64,000 bases of DNA, taken from the NCBI RefSeq assembly GCF_001661265.1, contig NW_017567008.1, positions 164,163-228,162 on the forward strand, given 5' to 3'. This DNA comes from Saitoella complicata NRRL Y-17804. Lineage: Eukaryota > Ascomycota > Saitoellomycetes > Saitoellales > Saitoellaceae. Shown piece after piece: positions 1-9,639 of this stretch. Every line of letters starts with the position of its first letter. Position 1 is the first letter of the stretch. The position numbers and the translations under genes were made by a program. The notes beneath the pieces were generated by a model. The model did not search any database and was not told the origin of the DNA. It worked only from the letters and a program-made list of their open reading frames with translations.

Positions 1-978
1 ACTGCCCTTCATTTGCATGTATTTTGGCACGAGCCGGGACTGTGACGCGGCCGCTGGACTCGGTCTCGTACCGTACCGTGGCATGGCGGCTTCTAGCGAT
101 GGCTGGAAACCCGTTGTCCCGGGATTCCGCATATCCGCCGCAGTTAGGTGTGGGTGTTGCCAAGCTCCAGAAGTCGCGGATGTATCATATACCATGCTCG
201 AGCTACAAGCCCGCACATCAAATCAACGGCGAATTCTTGCTGGTGAAGCGTCAGCACGTGTCCCGTCTAATTTCCTACTCGTGGCCGAGACTGCGACCCA
301 GCAGAGCAGCTGCTGAGCTTGCGGACCGAAGTAGCGAAGGGGAATTCAGAAAGTCCTGTCATGAGCTCAAGCTTTATGCAATATGTGCGAATGTGGGGAG
401 CTGCCAGTTGCGTTGGTGACGGAGAGCATATGCTTCCCCCGGTCCGTTGATCTTTCCGGCAATGCTGTTTGTTGATTGGCGGAAATAAGGTTTCATCATC
501 CCCTGCTACAGCTACAGGCCCGTAGCCGCCCTTCACCACATCTTGCATGAGGGGGTCGGCTGACCTAAGCCTGGACTCAGTCTTCTGGTCGATTGCAGCT
601 TCGGCGGATTAGTTTTCTTAAAGGTTGGGTCGTGCGCAGGCAGCAAACAAACAAACTTTCGGAGCACATAGCGACTGGTCGCTTGGGTAAGGCACCGCTT
701 CCTTTTCTTTTACGTTCAGCTTCCAGGTCCAGATCTGGCGAGGAGCCCTCCGACGTTTACCGGCACAGGGACGCAATCGGATTCTGACTCAGCTGAGCAC
801 ACCGGATCATCACCGCCGTGCTCAGCCTTTACGAGTATTTCTTTCGGCTTCGCTGGTACGATCGCCAAGAGACCTTCTATTGTTTTGTTTGGATGTTATT
901 TCTTGAGACGCTCTCTTCTCAACGTCATTGCATCACTTTACAACTTCGTCGAAAGACTGGTGCTTCTTTTTGTTCGCG
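1..978. other. upstream region of the WOPR gene, no gene seen
   Basis: No convincing coding region was found on either strand. The open frames here are short, mutually overlapping and lack recognisable motifs. The stretch is probably the promoter and 5' leader of the WOPR regulator that starts at 979; WOPR genes in other fungi often have long upstream regions. A TTAAAGGTT at 618-626 differs by one base from the TTAAAGTTT core known for Wor1 binding, which is weak evidence for autoregulation. Confidence 0.4.
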
Positions 979-2985
979 ATGAGCCTTCACCCTACCTTCT
1001 TCGGCCACGTACATACCACCCAGGACGCTCTCCTCATCTTCGAAGCCTGCCGCCGCGACATTGTTAAGCCCATTACAAGACGACCACACGACCGTGAGAG
1101 AGAGCAGGCGATCCGGTCAGGCTGCATCTTTGTGTTCAATGAGATACAGAGTGGGATCAAGAGGTGGACTGACGGCGTGGCGTGGAGCCCTAGCAGAATT
1201 ATGGGAAATTTTCTGCTGTATCGGGAGTTGGAGAGACGATTTGCCCCAGGAGAGAGGAAGAGGCAGATTAAGCCAAGTAGACCAAAGCCAGGTCGTACGA
1301 CAACGACGCTCGTCACGCCGGAGAGGAGCTCAAGGGGTGAAGGATCTGGGTCCCACCATCGTCGCAGTGCGTCCGTTGGGAGCCCTCCTTTGGGTACAGC
1401 TGCCCCTTATCGGTATACGTCTCCCGGTCCATCCTCAGAGCTCGATTTCCCTGAACTTGACACTGACCGCGCTCTGGTGGGATCACTCACTGATACATAT
1501 GGATTCAAGGAAGGCGGATTGATCAAGAAGACGATGTCCTTGATTGTTGATGGCCAGCCGCACCATCTGATCTCGTATTATACAGCGGAAGATGTGAAAG
1601 ACGGCGTTCTGGCCACGCCGAGTAAGTCGGCAATGTTCGCCGGTGTTCAGATCCCCGCAGACCTCGTTATGCAGCAGAATTTCCGCGTACCGCCTGTTTT
1701 GGACGATAAAGCTACGGCTTTCGATATGGTCCGCCCGTCAGCGCAAGAAGAAGCGCCATCCCCGGCACCAATCGTACGCTCTCAGGCTGTTCAGGGGATG
1801 AATACCCCATTCCGGGCTCAGACATTCCCTGGCCACTCCCGTACGCGTTCGCTAATGTCAACACTTCGAGGTGGTGGCGTTACATCACCGACCTCGGATC
1901 TGGCATCGCCAACACCGTCACCAAGGAGATCGAAGTTTTCTCAGATACCAGACATGTCACTTGGTAGCAGTCCCGGTTCATCAGCCTTACCGTCACCAAC
2001 GCAAGCTACGCCTTACGACCGTCCATCTCCCGTAGGTTCGGGGTTCTTCTCGTCGAGAGGTAGGATGCAACTGGCACCCCTCGAAATCGCGAAAAGCGTG
2101 CCGTCACAGACCTCCAGTACGTTCTCCAGCTTCCCTTCGAATGTTCCTATGCCTTTGCCTTCGCTGCCAACACCAACCTATGCGGGTTCCCAGTCAGTGT
2201 CACAACGTTTTACGCCAGATTACTATTCTACACCTGGCACTCGAGGGGGCGTTCGTGGTGTCGTTCGGCCGCCTGCTCCTATACCGTTGAGCAATGAGAA
2301 CCCAGAGTCGAATACCCCAACGCAAATGATGCCCGTACCAGCTCCGTTGAACGAATCACCACGAGCATCATTCTTCCCACCGTTCACGCCGACGAGGCAA
2401 GAAAGCAGTTTCAACGAACCCCTCTCGGCTGCTTCCTCTTCTTCAGCTTCGGCCTCCCAACCATCACCGCTTCAGCCCGCGTTCCAGATAGGTAGTATGG
2501 GGTCACAGTCGACGATGCACGGCCAGGCTATGTCATATCATCAAGGCCAATCAGGGATGGCTCCTGGGTATGAGTTCCCTCCCAGACAAAGTTCGGTTCC
2601 TTCGTATACGTACTACTCGTCATCTACACCTACGCCACAAACCGCAAACTACAGGCACCTCCCTGAGCGGCCGAACATGGGGCAGCCGATGGGAGCTATG
2701 CCAACACAACCTGGCACAAGCATTGATTATGAGGGGTACGCTACGAGCGGTAATACCGGTGTGTCTCAGCAACCAATGCAGCACATGCAGCACTATGAGC
2801 AACACCCATCCGAGCAATACCAGGCTCCAACAGCACCTTCGAATCAGGGCGATGTCAACTATGAGATACAACAGCAAGTGAGGACGATTCCTCAGAGAGA
2901 GTCATATGCTCGAGCTCGGCAGGAGGGGTGGCCGAATCAGCAGCATATGGGAGGAGGAAGCGGTAGTGGACAGCAGCAATCGTAG
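979..2985 (+). CDS. WOPR-domain transcription factor (Gti1/Pac2/Wor1/Ryp1 family)
   Basis: A 668-aa single-exon protein. Both halves of the WOPR DNA-binding domain are visible. The first (residues 1-85) carries PTFFGHVHTTQDALLIFEAC, IRSGCIFVFNE, SGIKRWTDG and WSPSRIMGNFLLYREL. The second (about 178-250) carries GLIKKTMSLIVDG and HHLISYYTAEDV. The remaining 400 residues are rich in Ser, Pro and Gln and probably disordered, as in Wor1 and Ryp1. The frame is open 17 codons upstream, but the ATG at 979 puts the conserved domain at the N-terminus as in relatives. Family members are nuclear regulators of morphological switching, conidiation, gluconate uptake or sexual onset. The sequence does not separate the Gti1 and Pac2 branches with certainty. 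Confidence 0.93.
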   Translation: MSLHPTFFGHVHTTQDALLIFEACRRDIVKPITRRPHDREREQAIRSGCIFVFNEIQSGIKRWTDGVAWSPSRIMGNFLLYRELERRFAPGERKRQIKPSRPKPGRTTTTLVTPERSSRGEGSGSHHRRSASVGSPPLGTAAPYRYTSPGPSSELDFPELDTDRALVGSLTDTYGFKEGGLIKKTMSLIVDGQPHHLISYYTAEDVKDGVLATPSKSAMFAGVQIPADLVMQQNFRVPPVLDDKATAFDMVRPSAQEEAPSPAPIVRSQAVQGMNTPFRAQTFPGHSRTRSLMSTLRGGGVTSPTSDLASPTPSPRRSKFSQIPDMSLGSSPGSSALPSPTQATPYDRPSPVGSGFFSSRGRMQLAPLEIAKSVPSQTSSTFSSFPSNVPMPLPSLPTPTYAGSQSVSQRFTPDYYSTPGTRGGVRGVVRPPAPIPLSNENPESNTPTQMMPVPAPLNESPRASFFPPFTPTRQESSFNEPLSAASSSSASASQPSPLQPAFQIGSMGSQSTMHGQAMSYHQGQSGMAPGYEFPPRQSSVPSYTYYSSSTPTPQTANYRHLPERPNMGQPMGAMPTQPGTSIDYEGYATSGNTGVSQQPMQHMQHYEQHPSEQYQAPTAPSNQGDVNYEIQQQVRTIPQRESYARARQEGWPNQQHMGGGSGSGQQQS

Positions 2986-3332
2986 GTCATAGTAGGTATT
3001 GGAGAGCATCGTTGGAGTTGGAGTCGTGCTTGTGTGGCTTATGTTAGGATTATTTATGGGACATATAGGAGTTCTGTCGTTTCTTACAGGGACGGTCATT
3101 CGTTGGGATAGTCTTAAAACATCGAAATACTCTCCGCTTCATCAACAGCTGTGGCATGGCGCCTAGTTATGAATTGCAAATGAATTTCATGTAGGATATA
3201 GGATGCAATAAGGCGAGGGTGGCATGAGTATCCGCTATAGCATCGATTCATGTCTGAAATGCTTATATAAGGCCATAACGCTTGGTTTAGTCTGCATCTT
3301 CTGGATCTCGACGTACCCGGCTGGCCCCAAAT

Positions 3333-4137
3333 CTAGTTCTTCAGAGGCGGCAGATTTTCCATCTCCTCCTCCGTATCCTCCTTCATCTCCCTCTTCTCCT
3401 TCGTCGACAGCCCCAACCCTTCTTCCTTCTCTAATCTCATCGCCCTCTTTTCCAAATCAAAAATATGCGGATCCCGTGTCTCGGGACTCAACTCCCTCAA
3501 CGCCTTCGCCATATTGTACAAATACTCCCTATTCCGTCCACTCGGCCCCTTACTCTTCAATATCCTTCTCGCCAATTCGTCTTGGTCGTTACGGGGAGGA
3601 GGACCAACGAAGGCTTCGTTGGAGGTCATGCCGATGTAGGTCGTTGCGCGGGGGACGATTGGGGAGGTTGAGGAGGGGTGTTCGTAGATTGGGAGATAGT
3701 GGACAGAGTACCCGTTTTGTTCGCGGATACCGAGTTGTTCTTTGACTTCTTCTACTTTTTCGGGTTGGATGTGGTAGGCTACGCCCCACACGACCTCATC
3801 CTCGTAGCTCTCGTGCTGTATACGTAACGTACGCACCCGTCAGCAGCAATCCACAATTCGAAATTCTTCGTGAGGCGGGGAAGGAAGGAGGGCGGCGTAC
3901 GATATCATTCATCTCCTTCCACTCGTCATACGGAATCAACGTCACAACCCGTCCGGGATATTCCGGCGTCCCCCGATGATCAACCGAGGATTGCCAGAAC
4001 CTTCGTACGTAGCCGCGTACGAAGCCGGTGACGCGTTTATCGGTGTGCGGAGGGGGTTTCCAGATTAGACTCCCGTAGCCGAAGATCCAGTAGTTGGCTT
4101 TGTCCTCGTCCTGGTCCTGGTTACGGTCTTTTGTCAT
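3333..4137 (-). CDS. GCG1: ChaC-type glutathione-specific gamma-glutamylcyclotransferase
   Basis: Two exons, 4137-3901 and 3815-3333, joined in phase 0 across an 85-nt intron (GTACGC donor, GCTGAC branch, ACAG acceptor); 239 aa. The N-terminus carries the family hallmark [12 protein letters not shown], the substrate loop YGSL, and [17 protein letters not shown]. Exon 2 supplies VWGVAYHI and the glutamate in GIREQNGY that is in the place of the family's catalytic acid. ChaC/Gcg1 enzymes are cytosolic and cleave glutathione to 5-oxoproline and Cys-Gly. The C-terminal 60 residues are charged and probably helical. It lies tail-to-tail with the WOPR gene and its promoter abuts a 5S rRNA gene. Confidence 0.92.
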
Positions 4138-4280
4138 GGTGAATGTCGAGGAGGAGGAGGATCACCGCAGTCGAGAATCCTCATTACTAGCGTGGTTGGA
4201 GTGACGACATCATGGGAATTCTGGGGAGCATCGACGACATTTGACGAACCAATATCAAAACAAATAGTACTTGACAATCA

Positions 4281-4399
4281 GATACGGCCATACCATGATG
4301 AAAGCACAGGATCCCGTCCGATCTCCTAAGTTAAGCATCATAGGGCCCAGTCAGTACTAGCGTGGGAGACCAGCTGGGAATACTCGGGTGCTGTATCTT
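4281..4399 (+). rRNA. 5S rRNA gene, copy 1
   Basis: A 119-bp sequence starting GATACGGCCAT and ending GTGCTGTATCT before a T-run (4398-4401) that serves as Pol III terminator. It shows the conserved fungal 5S blocks GGATCCCGTCCGATCTCC, AAGTTAAGC and GGGAATACT. The box A and box C internal promoter regions are intact. Copy 1 runs head-on into the 3' end of the Cdc1-like gene, only about 20 bp from its stop codon. Confidence 0.97.
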
Positions 4400-4419
4400 T
4401 TGTCCAACATCATCTATAG

Positions 4420-5673
4420 CTAGTAAGTCTGCCACCACACAAGCACCACAAACCACACCGCAGCAAACGTCCCAACCTTCCCCAAACTCTGCAGATAACT
4501 ACCCACAACGACTCTATCTTGCTTCTTTCCCTTATCCCATTTGTCATCATCGTCGGCATTCGTGGGTAGTCCTGTATATGATCCTCGCCTCGAATTTCGC
4601 ATGACCAGGATACCTCGAACGACGAGCGCGAGTTGTGTCACGAAAGCGAGGATGCCGTAACATTGAAACGTCACCAGCGGATCCGGGAGGAGACACAGGT
4701 GTGTTTCGATCCCGCCATCAGGGTCGAGGGAGAGGAGTTGGAATCCGGGCCGGTGGACGCCCATCGCCCAACTAAAACTCTTGACGGTCACCTCGTCTAC
4801 AGTGTTTGTTTCATCATAAGTATGCGTGACGCGGCAGTAATCGTGGTCATCACCCGAGAAGACCATACTCGGTTTGATCTTGGAGAGGATCTCGAGTGAG
4901 AGATCGGGGAGGATGACATTTTGGTACTGGTATCCTTTCTGGATCTTGATTGGTGAGCGGGATTCGCGGAGGGGTCCACAGGGGGTGTCTGGGTCGCGGT
5001 AGAGGGGGATGTGGGTAAACAACACCCTTTGTTTATGCTCTGATTCGGTAGAGATTTGGGCTGCGAGCGTATCGAGGAATTGGCGAGGGGGGGCGGAGAT
5101 GGCAGGGTTGTTTGTGTTTGAGAGGGAAACGGTGTCCAAGAGGACCAGAGAGTGATTGGAGCCGATGGAGATTTCGGTACTTGTCTGTCCGAAGAACTCT
5201 GTGAAGCGTGCTAATGCGGTGCCAGGGATGGTGTCTGCTACGCCGATGTCGTGGTTTCCCGGTAGGTTCATGTAAACTTTGTTCTCTCCCGCGACGTTGG
5301 GAAAGACGCTCAGCAACCTCTCATACTCCGGCACCCAAACCTCATCACCCCACTCCCTTCCCCCATCCATCAAATCACCCAGGAAAACGGTGGTAGATGG
5401 GTGGAGGATTGAGTGGAGGTAGAGGTAGTTCCGGTGCATGTAGAGATCGGTGAAGAATTTTGAGAGGGAGAGGAGGAGGCCGCGTCTGGTATAGGTGTTC
5501 TCGTCGATGATTTGTGGATCAGCGATGACTGCTATGTGGTGGGGAGAGCGGCGTTGTTGTTCCCAGGCCGACCATTGGCAGGAGCGAACGGCGGATCTGT
5601 AGATGCGCGACTCGCCGTACCAGAAGGCCGCGACCCAGACCGCACACAGCACCACTTCCATAGTCTCTTCCAT
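4420..5673 (-). CDS. Cdc1/Ted1/PGAP5-type ER metallophosphoesterase
   Basis: 417 aa from the ATG at 5673; an upstream open extension lacks an ATG and would overlap the ELP2 promoter. Metallophosphoesterase metal-site motifs appear in order: IADPQIID, FLGDLMDGGR, LPGNHDIG, FTHIPLYR and FSGDDHDYC. The GDDHDYC form is typical of the Cdc1/Ted1/PGAP5 branch. An N-terminal hydrophobic segment (about residues 5-22) and two C-terminal ones (about 330-355 and 395-412) would anchor it in the ER. Relatives remove ethanolamine phosphate from GPI-anchor mannose and support ER exit of GPI proteins. I cannot separate Cdc1 from Ted1 by eye. Its start lies 117 bp from divergent ELP2. Confidence 0.88.
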   Translation of the reverse strand: MEETMEVVLCAVWVAAFWYGESRIYRSAVRSCQWSAWEQQRRSPHHIAVIADPQIIDENTYTRRGLLLSLSKFFTDLYMHRNYLYLHSILHPSTTVFLGDLMDGGREWGDEVWVPEYERLLSVFPNVAGENKVYMNLPGNHDIGVADTIPGTALARFTEFFGQTSTEISIGSNHSLVLLDTVSLSNTNNPAISAPPRQFLDTLAAQISTESEHKQRVLFTHIPLYRDPDTPCGPLRESRSPIKIQKGYQYQNVILPDLSLEILSKIKPSMVFSGDDHDYCRVTHTYDETNTVDEVTVKSFSWAMGVHRPGFQLLSLDPDGGIETHLCLLPDPLVTFQCYGILAFVTQLALVVRGILVMRNSRRGSYTGLPTNADDDDKWDKGKKQDRVVVGSYLQSLGKVGTFAAVWFVVLVWWQTY

Positions 5674-5790
5674 AGTCGCAGGAACACAGGGTGGTGTTTG
5701 GGTGGCAGGGTGGGGTCGACGCAGGCCCAACGCAGGTCCCACAGATCAATCCTCTCAGTTGCACTATAGTTTGTGCTCCTCTCTTGCACG
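5674..5790. promoter_or_regulatory. divergent promoter, Cdc1-like / ELP2
   Basis: A 117-bp gap separates the ATG of the Cdc1-like gene (minus, 5673) from that of ELP2 (plus, 5791). Both promoters must fit here or overlap coding sequence. No TATA-like element is obvious. Confidence 0.6.
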
Positions 5791-8205
5791 ATGGCATACA
5801 GCCTGGCGACCTCCCAGTCCTTCGTCGCAGTCGGCGCAAACTCAACACCGCATGCCGCTGACTGGTGTCATGCCTCAAACACAATCGCCTACGCTGCTGG
5901 ACGCCTCGTGGCCGTGTGGAGACCGCTTCGGAAACGGGGTCTGTGTGCGACGTTGAAGGGCCATGCCGATAAGGTCAATGTTGTGTGCTTCGTGGGGAGA
6001 GGGTGGCTGCTGTCGGGATCGAGTGATTGTACCGTCCGCGTGTGGAAACAAACAGAAGAGGAGAGGTGGGAGTGTGTACAAGTCCTGAAAGACCACGCGG
6101 GTGCTGTGAACACGATCGCAATCCACGATACCACAATCGCTACCGGTGCCGCGGACGGCACAGTCTGTATCTACAGCTTCGACTCCACCTCAACTTCCCC
6201 CATCCCCATCCTTCAGCAAACGATCAAAACCGCGCCACTGTACCCACTCGCCATCGCGCTAACCTCACTTCCCGATACCTCCCTCCTCCTCGCCCTCGGC
6301 GGCTCAAGCACCTCAATCAAACTCTACACCCGCTCACCCGAGTTTACCTTCTCAGAGCAGGCAACCCTAAAAGGCCACGAAGACTGGATCCACTCCCTCG
6401 CATTCACCCACGATCCCTCCTCAAACAACGACATCCTCCTCGCATCAGCCTCCCAAGACCGGTACGTGCGGTTATGGCGCATAACACCCGTCAAAACAGA
6501 ACAAGAAAGTACCGAGCAAACCCGGGCGCAGACCTTGGAGGCTGCCTTGTTGACCGGTGTTACGACCACGAGTTCGAGGCGGTCACAGGTGTTTTGTACC
6601 ACGAGTGGGACGAAATTTAGTGCGTCGTTTGAGGCATTGTTGTTGGGGCACGATGATTGGGTTCATTCTGTGTCGTGGCGGCCGGCTCGTGACGCCTCCG
6701 CAGAGCTCGTTTTGTTGACTGCGTCGGCGGATACGAATTTGATGACATGGTCGCCTGATCCTGATACCGGGATTTGGGTGTCTACTGCACGTCTCGGTGA
6801 GATCGCCGCGAAAGGCTCTACCACAGCTACTGGCTCGAGCGGTGGATTCTGGGGCGGGTTGTGGGGGCCGAACGGTGCGGAAGTCGGGACATGGGGCAGG
6901 AGTGGCGGTTGGCGCCTGTGGAAGGCTTCTTCAGAGGAGGAGGGCTGGGAAGCGAGAGGCGCGGTAGGCGGACATGTCAGGGATGTCAAAGCGGTTGCGT
7001 GGGAGAAAAGTGGTGCATATCTCTTATCGACGAGTTTGGACCAAACGACGCGTCTTTACGCTCCCTGGACGAAAGAGGGGACCTGGCACGAATTCGCGAG
7101 ACCACAGATTCATGGGTATGACATCAACACCATCAGTATGGTCGACTCCTGGCGCTTCGCCTCCGGCGCAGACGAAAAAGTCCTCCGAATCTTCGATGCG
7201 TCAAAAGCCATCGTCGGCCTTCTCGAACGACTATCACTCACCACAAAGGCGGAGGGCGTGGAGGACTTGCCTGAGGCCGCGAACGTTCCCTTGCTTGGGT
7301 TATCGAATAAAGCCATGGCGACGAATACTGCGACGAATGACCCGAATAAGGCGGAGGCTGCGGCGCCTGGAGTGGGATCCGTGTTGGATACGTTGACCAC
7401 ACCGCCGCTTGAGGAGCATTTACAGCGGCATACGTTGTTCCCGGAGATGGCAAAACTGTATGGACACGGGTACGAACTCATCTCCGTTGCTGCCTCACCC
7501 GATGGGAGATATGTCGCTAGTGCGTGTAAGGCCTCCACTCCCGAACACGCTGTGATCAGGATATTTGATATGAGGGATTGGAAGGAGGTCGCGATTCTAC
7601 CCGGGCATACGCTTACCGTCACGCGTATCGTGTTTTCGGGTGAGGGTCGGTGGATGCTCGCGGTTGGACGGGATCGGAGTTGGGCGGTTTATGAGCGGCA
7701 GTCTGAGGCGGAGGGTGGAGAAGCGCCGTACAAGTTGGTGAGGAACCAGGTGAAGGCACATGCGAGGATTGTGTGGGATGTGTCTGTCGCTCCTGCGCCG
7801 GAGGGTGAGCAGGAGAAGGACGAGGGGTTGGTATTCGCGACGGGGTCGAGGGATAAGACTGTCAAGATCTGGAGGAATTATGGGTGTACTGCGACGATTA
7901 AACTCCCCGAGCCTGTTACCGCATTAGAGTTCTCTTCTTCGACGCTGGATGGGTCACTCATCCTCGCTGTCGGATTGGAAGATGGGAGGATTTATGTGTT
8001 TAATGGGAAGCAGGAGGTGGGTGAGGGTGAGGTGGAGGAGTGGAACGTTGTTGGTCAAGTTGAGAATGTGCATGATGCGGCGATTACGAGGGTTGCGTGG
8101 AGGCCTAGGACGGCGGGAGAGGAGGGCGAGGGGTGGATGTTGGCGAGTGGGAGTGAGGATTGTTCGGTTAGGATTTATGATATTAACTTTGCCAAGAAGG
8201 GATAG
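5791..8205 (+). CDS. ELP2: Elongator complex subunit Elp2, WD40 protein
   Basis: 804 aa from the ATG at 5791. The frame is open six codons further up but from a GTG. WD40 repeats run throughout, for example LKGHADKVNVVCFV, GSSDCTVRVWK, LKGHEDWIHSLAF, SASQDRYVRLWR, LLGHDDWVHSVSW, LPGHTLTVTRIVF, TGSRDKTVKIWR and ASGSEDCSVRIYDI at the C-terminus. Length and double-propeller layout match Elp2 (about 790 aa in yeast). Elp2 is a scaffold of the Elp123 subcomplex, which modifies wobble uridine in tRNA. There is no intron. Its 3' end lies only 35 bp from that of the next, convergent gene. Confidence 0.93.
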   Translation: MAYSLATSQSFVAVGANSTPHAADWCHASNTIAYAAGRLVAVWRPLRKRGLCATLKGHADKVNVVCFVGRGWLLSGSSDCTVRVWKQTEEERWECVQVLKDHAGAVNTIAIHDTTIATGAADGTVCIYSFDSTSTSPIPILQQTIKTAPLYPLAIALTSLPDTSLLLALGGSSTSIKLYTRSPEFTFSEQATLKGHEDWIHSLAFTHDPSSNNDILLASASQDRYVRLWRITPVKTEQESTEQTRAQTLEAALLTGVTTTSSRRSQVFCTTSGTKFSASFEALLLGHDDWVHSVSWRPARDASAELVLLTASADTNLMTWSPDPDTGIWVSTARLGEIAAKGSTTATGSSGGFWGGLWGPNGAEVGTWGRSGGWRLWKASSEEEGWEARGAVGGHVRDVKAVAWEKSGAYLLSTSLDQTTRLYAPWTKEGTWHEFARPQIHGYDINTISMVDSWRFASGADEKVLRIFDASKAIVGLLERLSLTTKAEGVEDLPEAANVPLLGLSNKAMATNTATNDPNKAEAAAPGVGSVLDTLTTPPLEEHLQRHTLFPEMAKLYGHGYELISVAASPDGRYVASACKASTPEHAVIRIFDMRDWKEVAILPGHTLTVTRIVFSGEGRWMLAVGRDRSWAVYERQSEAEGGEAPYKLVRNQVKAHARIVWDVSVAPAPEGEQEKDEGLVFATGSRDKTVKIWRNYGCTATIKLPEPVTALEFSSSTLDGSLILAVGLEDGRIYVFNGKQEVGEGEVEEWNVVGQVENVHDAAITRVAWRPRTAGEEGEGWMLASGSEDCSVRIYDINFAKKG

Positions 8206-8240
8206 AGGTGGTTATAGCATACGGTTGGTATAGATGGTAC

Positions 8241-9332
8241 CTATAGGCCTAGTTTTGAAGATACAGCTTCAACTTCATCATCCCATGATTCAACCTTTCG
8301 TTCTGCGGCTTCGGGGGTGTCCCAGAGGGATTTTGCGACGGCTGCTGTTGCTTGTTTTTCTTCTTCGGTTGCGTCGTCGTCCCAGCCTGAGGTTGTTCTT
8401 TGTCTCCGCTCCCCTTTTGGCTCGTCACCCCACCCTGATGATGGTTCTTTGTGAGTGGGAACGGGGGCGGTTTGCCAGGAGGGCTTGGCAGCATCTGATG
8501 TCTTCGGCTTTGCCTCCTTCGTTGCGCTGGTCTGGTTAGATTTGCCATGTTCCCATGCTGGGACTGCGCTCTTCTTCACCTCGGCACCACTCAGTGAAGG
8601 CCACACTTCTTGTTGTGGAGGTTGATCTTGTCGAGGCCCAGAACCTGGTCGACCGCCTCTACCGCGTCCGCGCTCCCTGAATCCAAATCCGTTTCGCTCC
8701 TTCGGAGGCTCATCCGCATCCCGTCCTTCTCTACGCAACCCTCGCCTCGGGTACGTTCTAGGCGCCTCCCGCTCCTGAACCTCCTGCTCATCCTTATCCG
8801 CATCCCACGCTCTTCTCCCCTGGCCCACCAGTTTCCGTTGTCTATTCTTTTCCCGTTCATCCGCCATCACCTTAAGTGCCTTCTGCTGATCTTCTCGCTT
8901 GCGAACCTCCTCTTCCCGTGCCTTTCTCCGCGCCTCATCCCGCTTCTTGCGTTCTTCCGCGATAACGGCATCCTTCTTCCGCCGATCCTCTTCCGAGCGC
9001 TGAAATTGTTCGGCGTCGGCGGTGGATGCTTCGTGACGTGCGGTGAGCTTGGCATTCTTGAGTTTGATTCGTTCCATGCGTCGAACGAGTTCTTCCTCGC
9101 TGACCTTTGGTTTGCCTGATCCGCCGCTTTGTAGTCTGTCTACCCTCGATCCGGTGTCGGGACCGTCATTCTGAAACTCTCGACGCGGAGCTTGATGTCC
9201 ACGACCACGAGTTGGTGGGGTGTGTGCGAGGATGTGTGCGTTTGGATCGACAAGTTCGACGTCTAGGTCGCGAGTTTGGGCAAAGTCAGAGGCAGAGTCC
9301 CAGCCTGGAGGAGGTTCTGGTATGTTGTTCAT
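8241..9332 (-). CDS. disordered coiled-coil protein with RGG-type patch, function unknown
   Basis: 363 aa, single exon, ATG at 9332. After about 75 disordered residues comes a coiled coil starting SEEELVRRMERIKLKNAKL and continuing through a highly charged Glu/Lys/Arg helix to about residue 170. An Arg/Gly-rich patch (FRERGRGRGGRPGSGPR) follows, then repeated Trp-Asp motifs (SGWGDE, SGWDDD, ESWDDE) near the C-terminus. The start of the coiled coil is reminiscent of CCDC9-like RNA-associated proteins, but I do not rely on this. Composition suggests an RNA-binding or RNP-associated role. Confidence 0.7.
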   Translation of the reverse strand: MNNIPEPPPGWDSASDFAQTRDLDVELVDPNAHILAHTPPTRGRGHQAPRREFQNDGPDTGSRVDRLQSGGSGKPKVSEEELVRRMERIKLKNAKLTARHEASTADAEQFQRSEEDRRKKDAVIAEERKKRDEARRKAREEEVRKREDQQKALKVMADEREKNRQRKLVGQGRRAWDADKDEQEVQEREAPRTYPRRGLRREGRDADEPPKERNGFGFRERGRGRGGRPGSGPRQDQPPQQEVWPSLSGAEVKKSAVPAWEHGKSNQTSATKEAKPKTSDAAKPSWQTAPVPTHKEPSSGWGDEPKGERRQRTTSGWDDDATEEEKQATAAVAKSLWDTPEAAERKVESWDDEVEAVSSKLGL

Positions 9333-9639
9333 TGCAATTGCTTAATTGAAGGAGAATGGATCGAGAAGAGCCGGGTTGTCGTGTTGACGGGTACCGTGCG
9401 ACGTTGGCGCGTGGAGCAGAGGTTGGACGTCATTCGCCCGGCACATACGTATACATACTCAGTATTTTAGAAAGTTCATGTAGTAGTTTCGAACAGTTGC
9501 GCACTGTCAAATGAAGTGCCCTGGATTCCCATACACCGTCGCATGTCCGTACTGTGTTGTACTGTGCCTGGTTGCCAGTTACGAAGGTAAACGCTCTCGA
9601 GGTCGAAGGTTTCGAAACGATCCAACATCGATAACGACC

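Noticed and set aside
17-316. 99-codon plus-strand frame at the left edge
   Set aside because: It has an ATG but no motif, it overlaps another frame of similar length, and it lies in the probable WOPR promoter.
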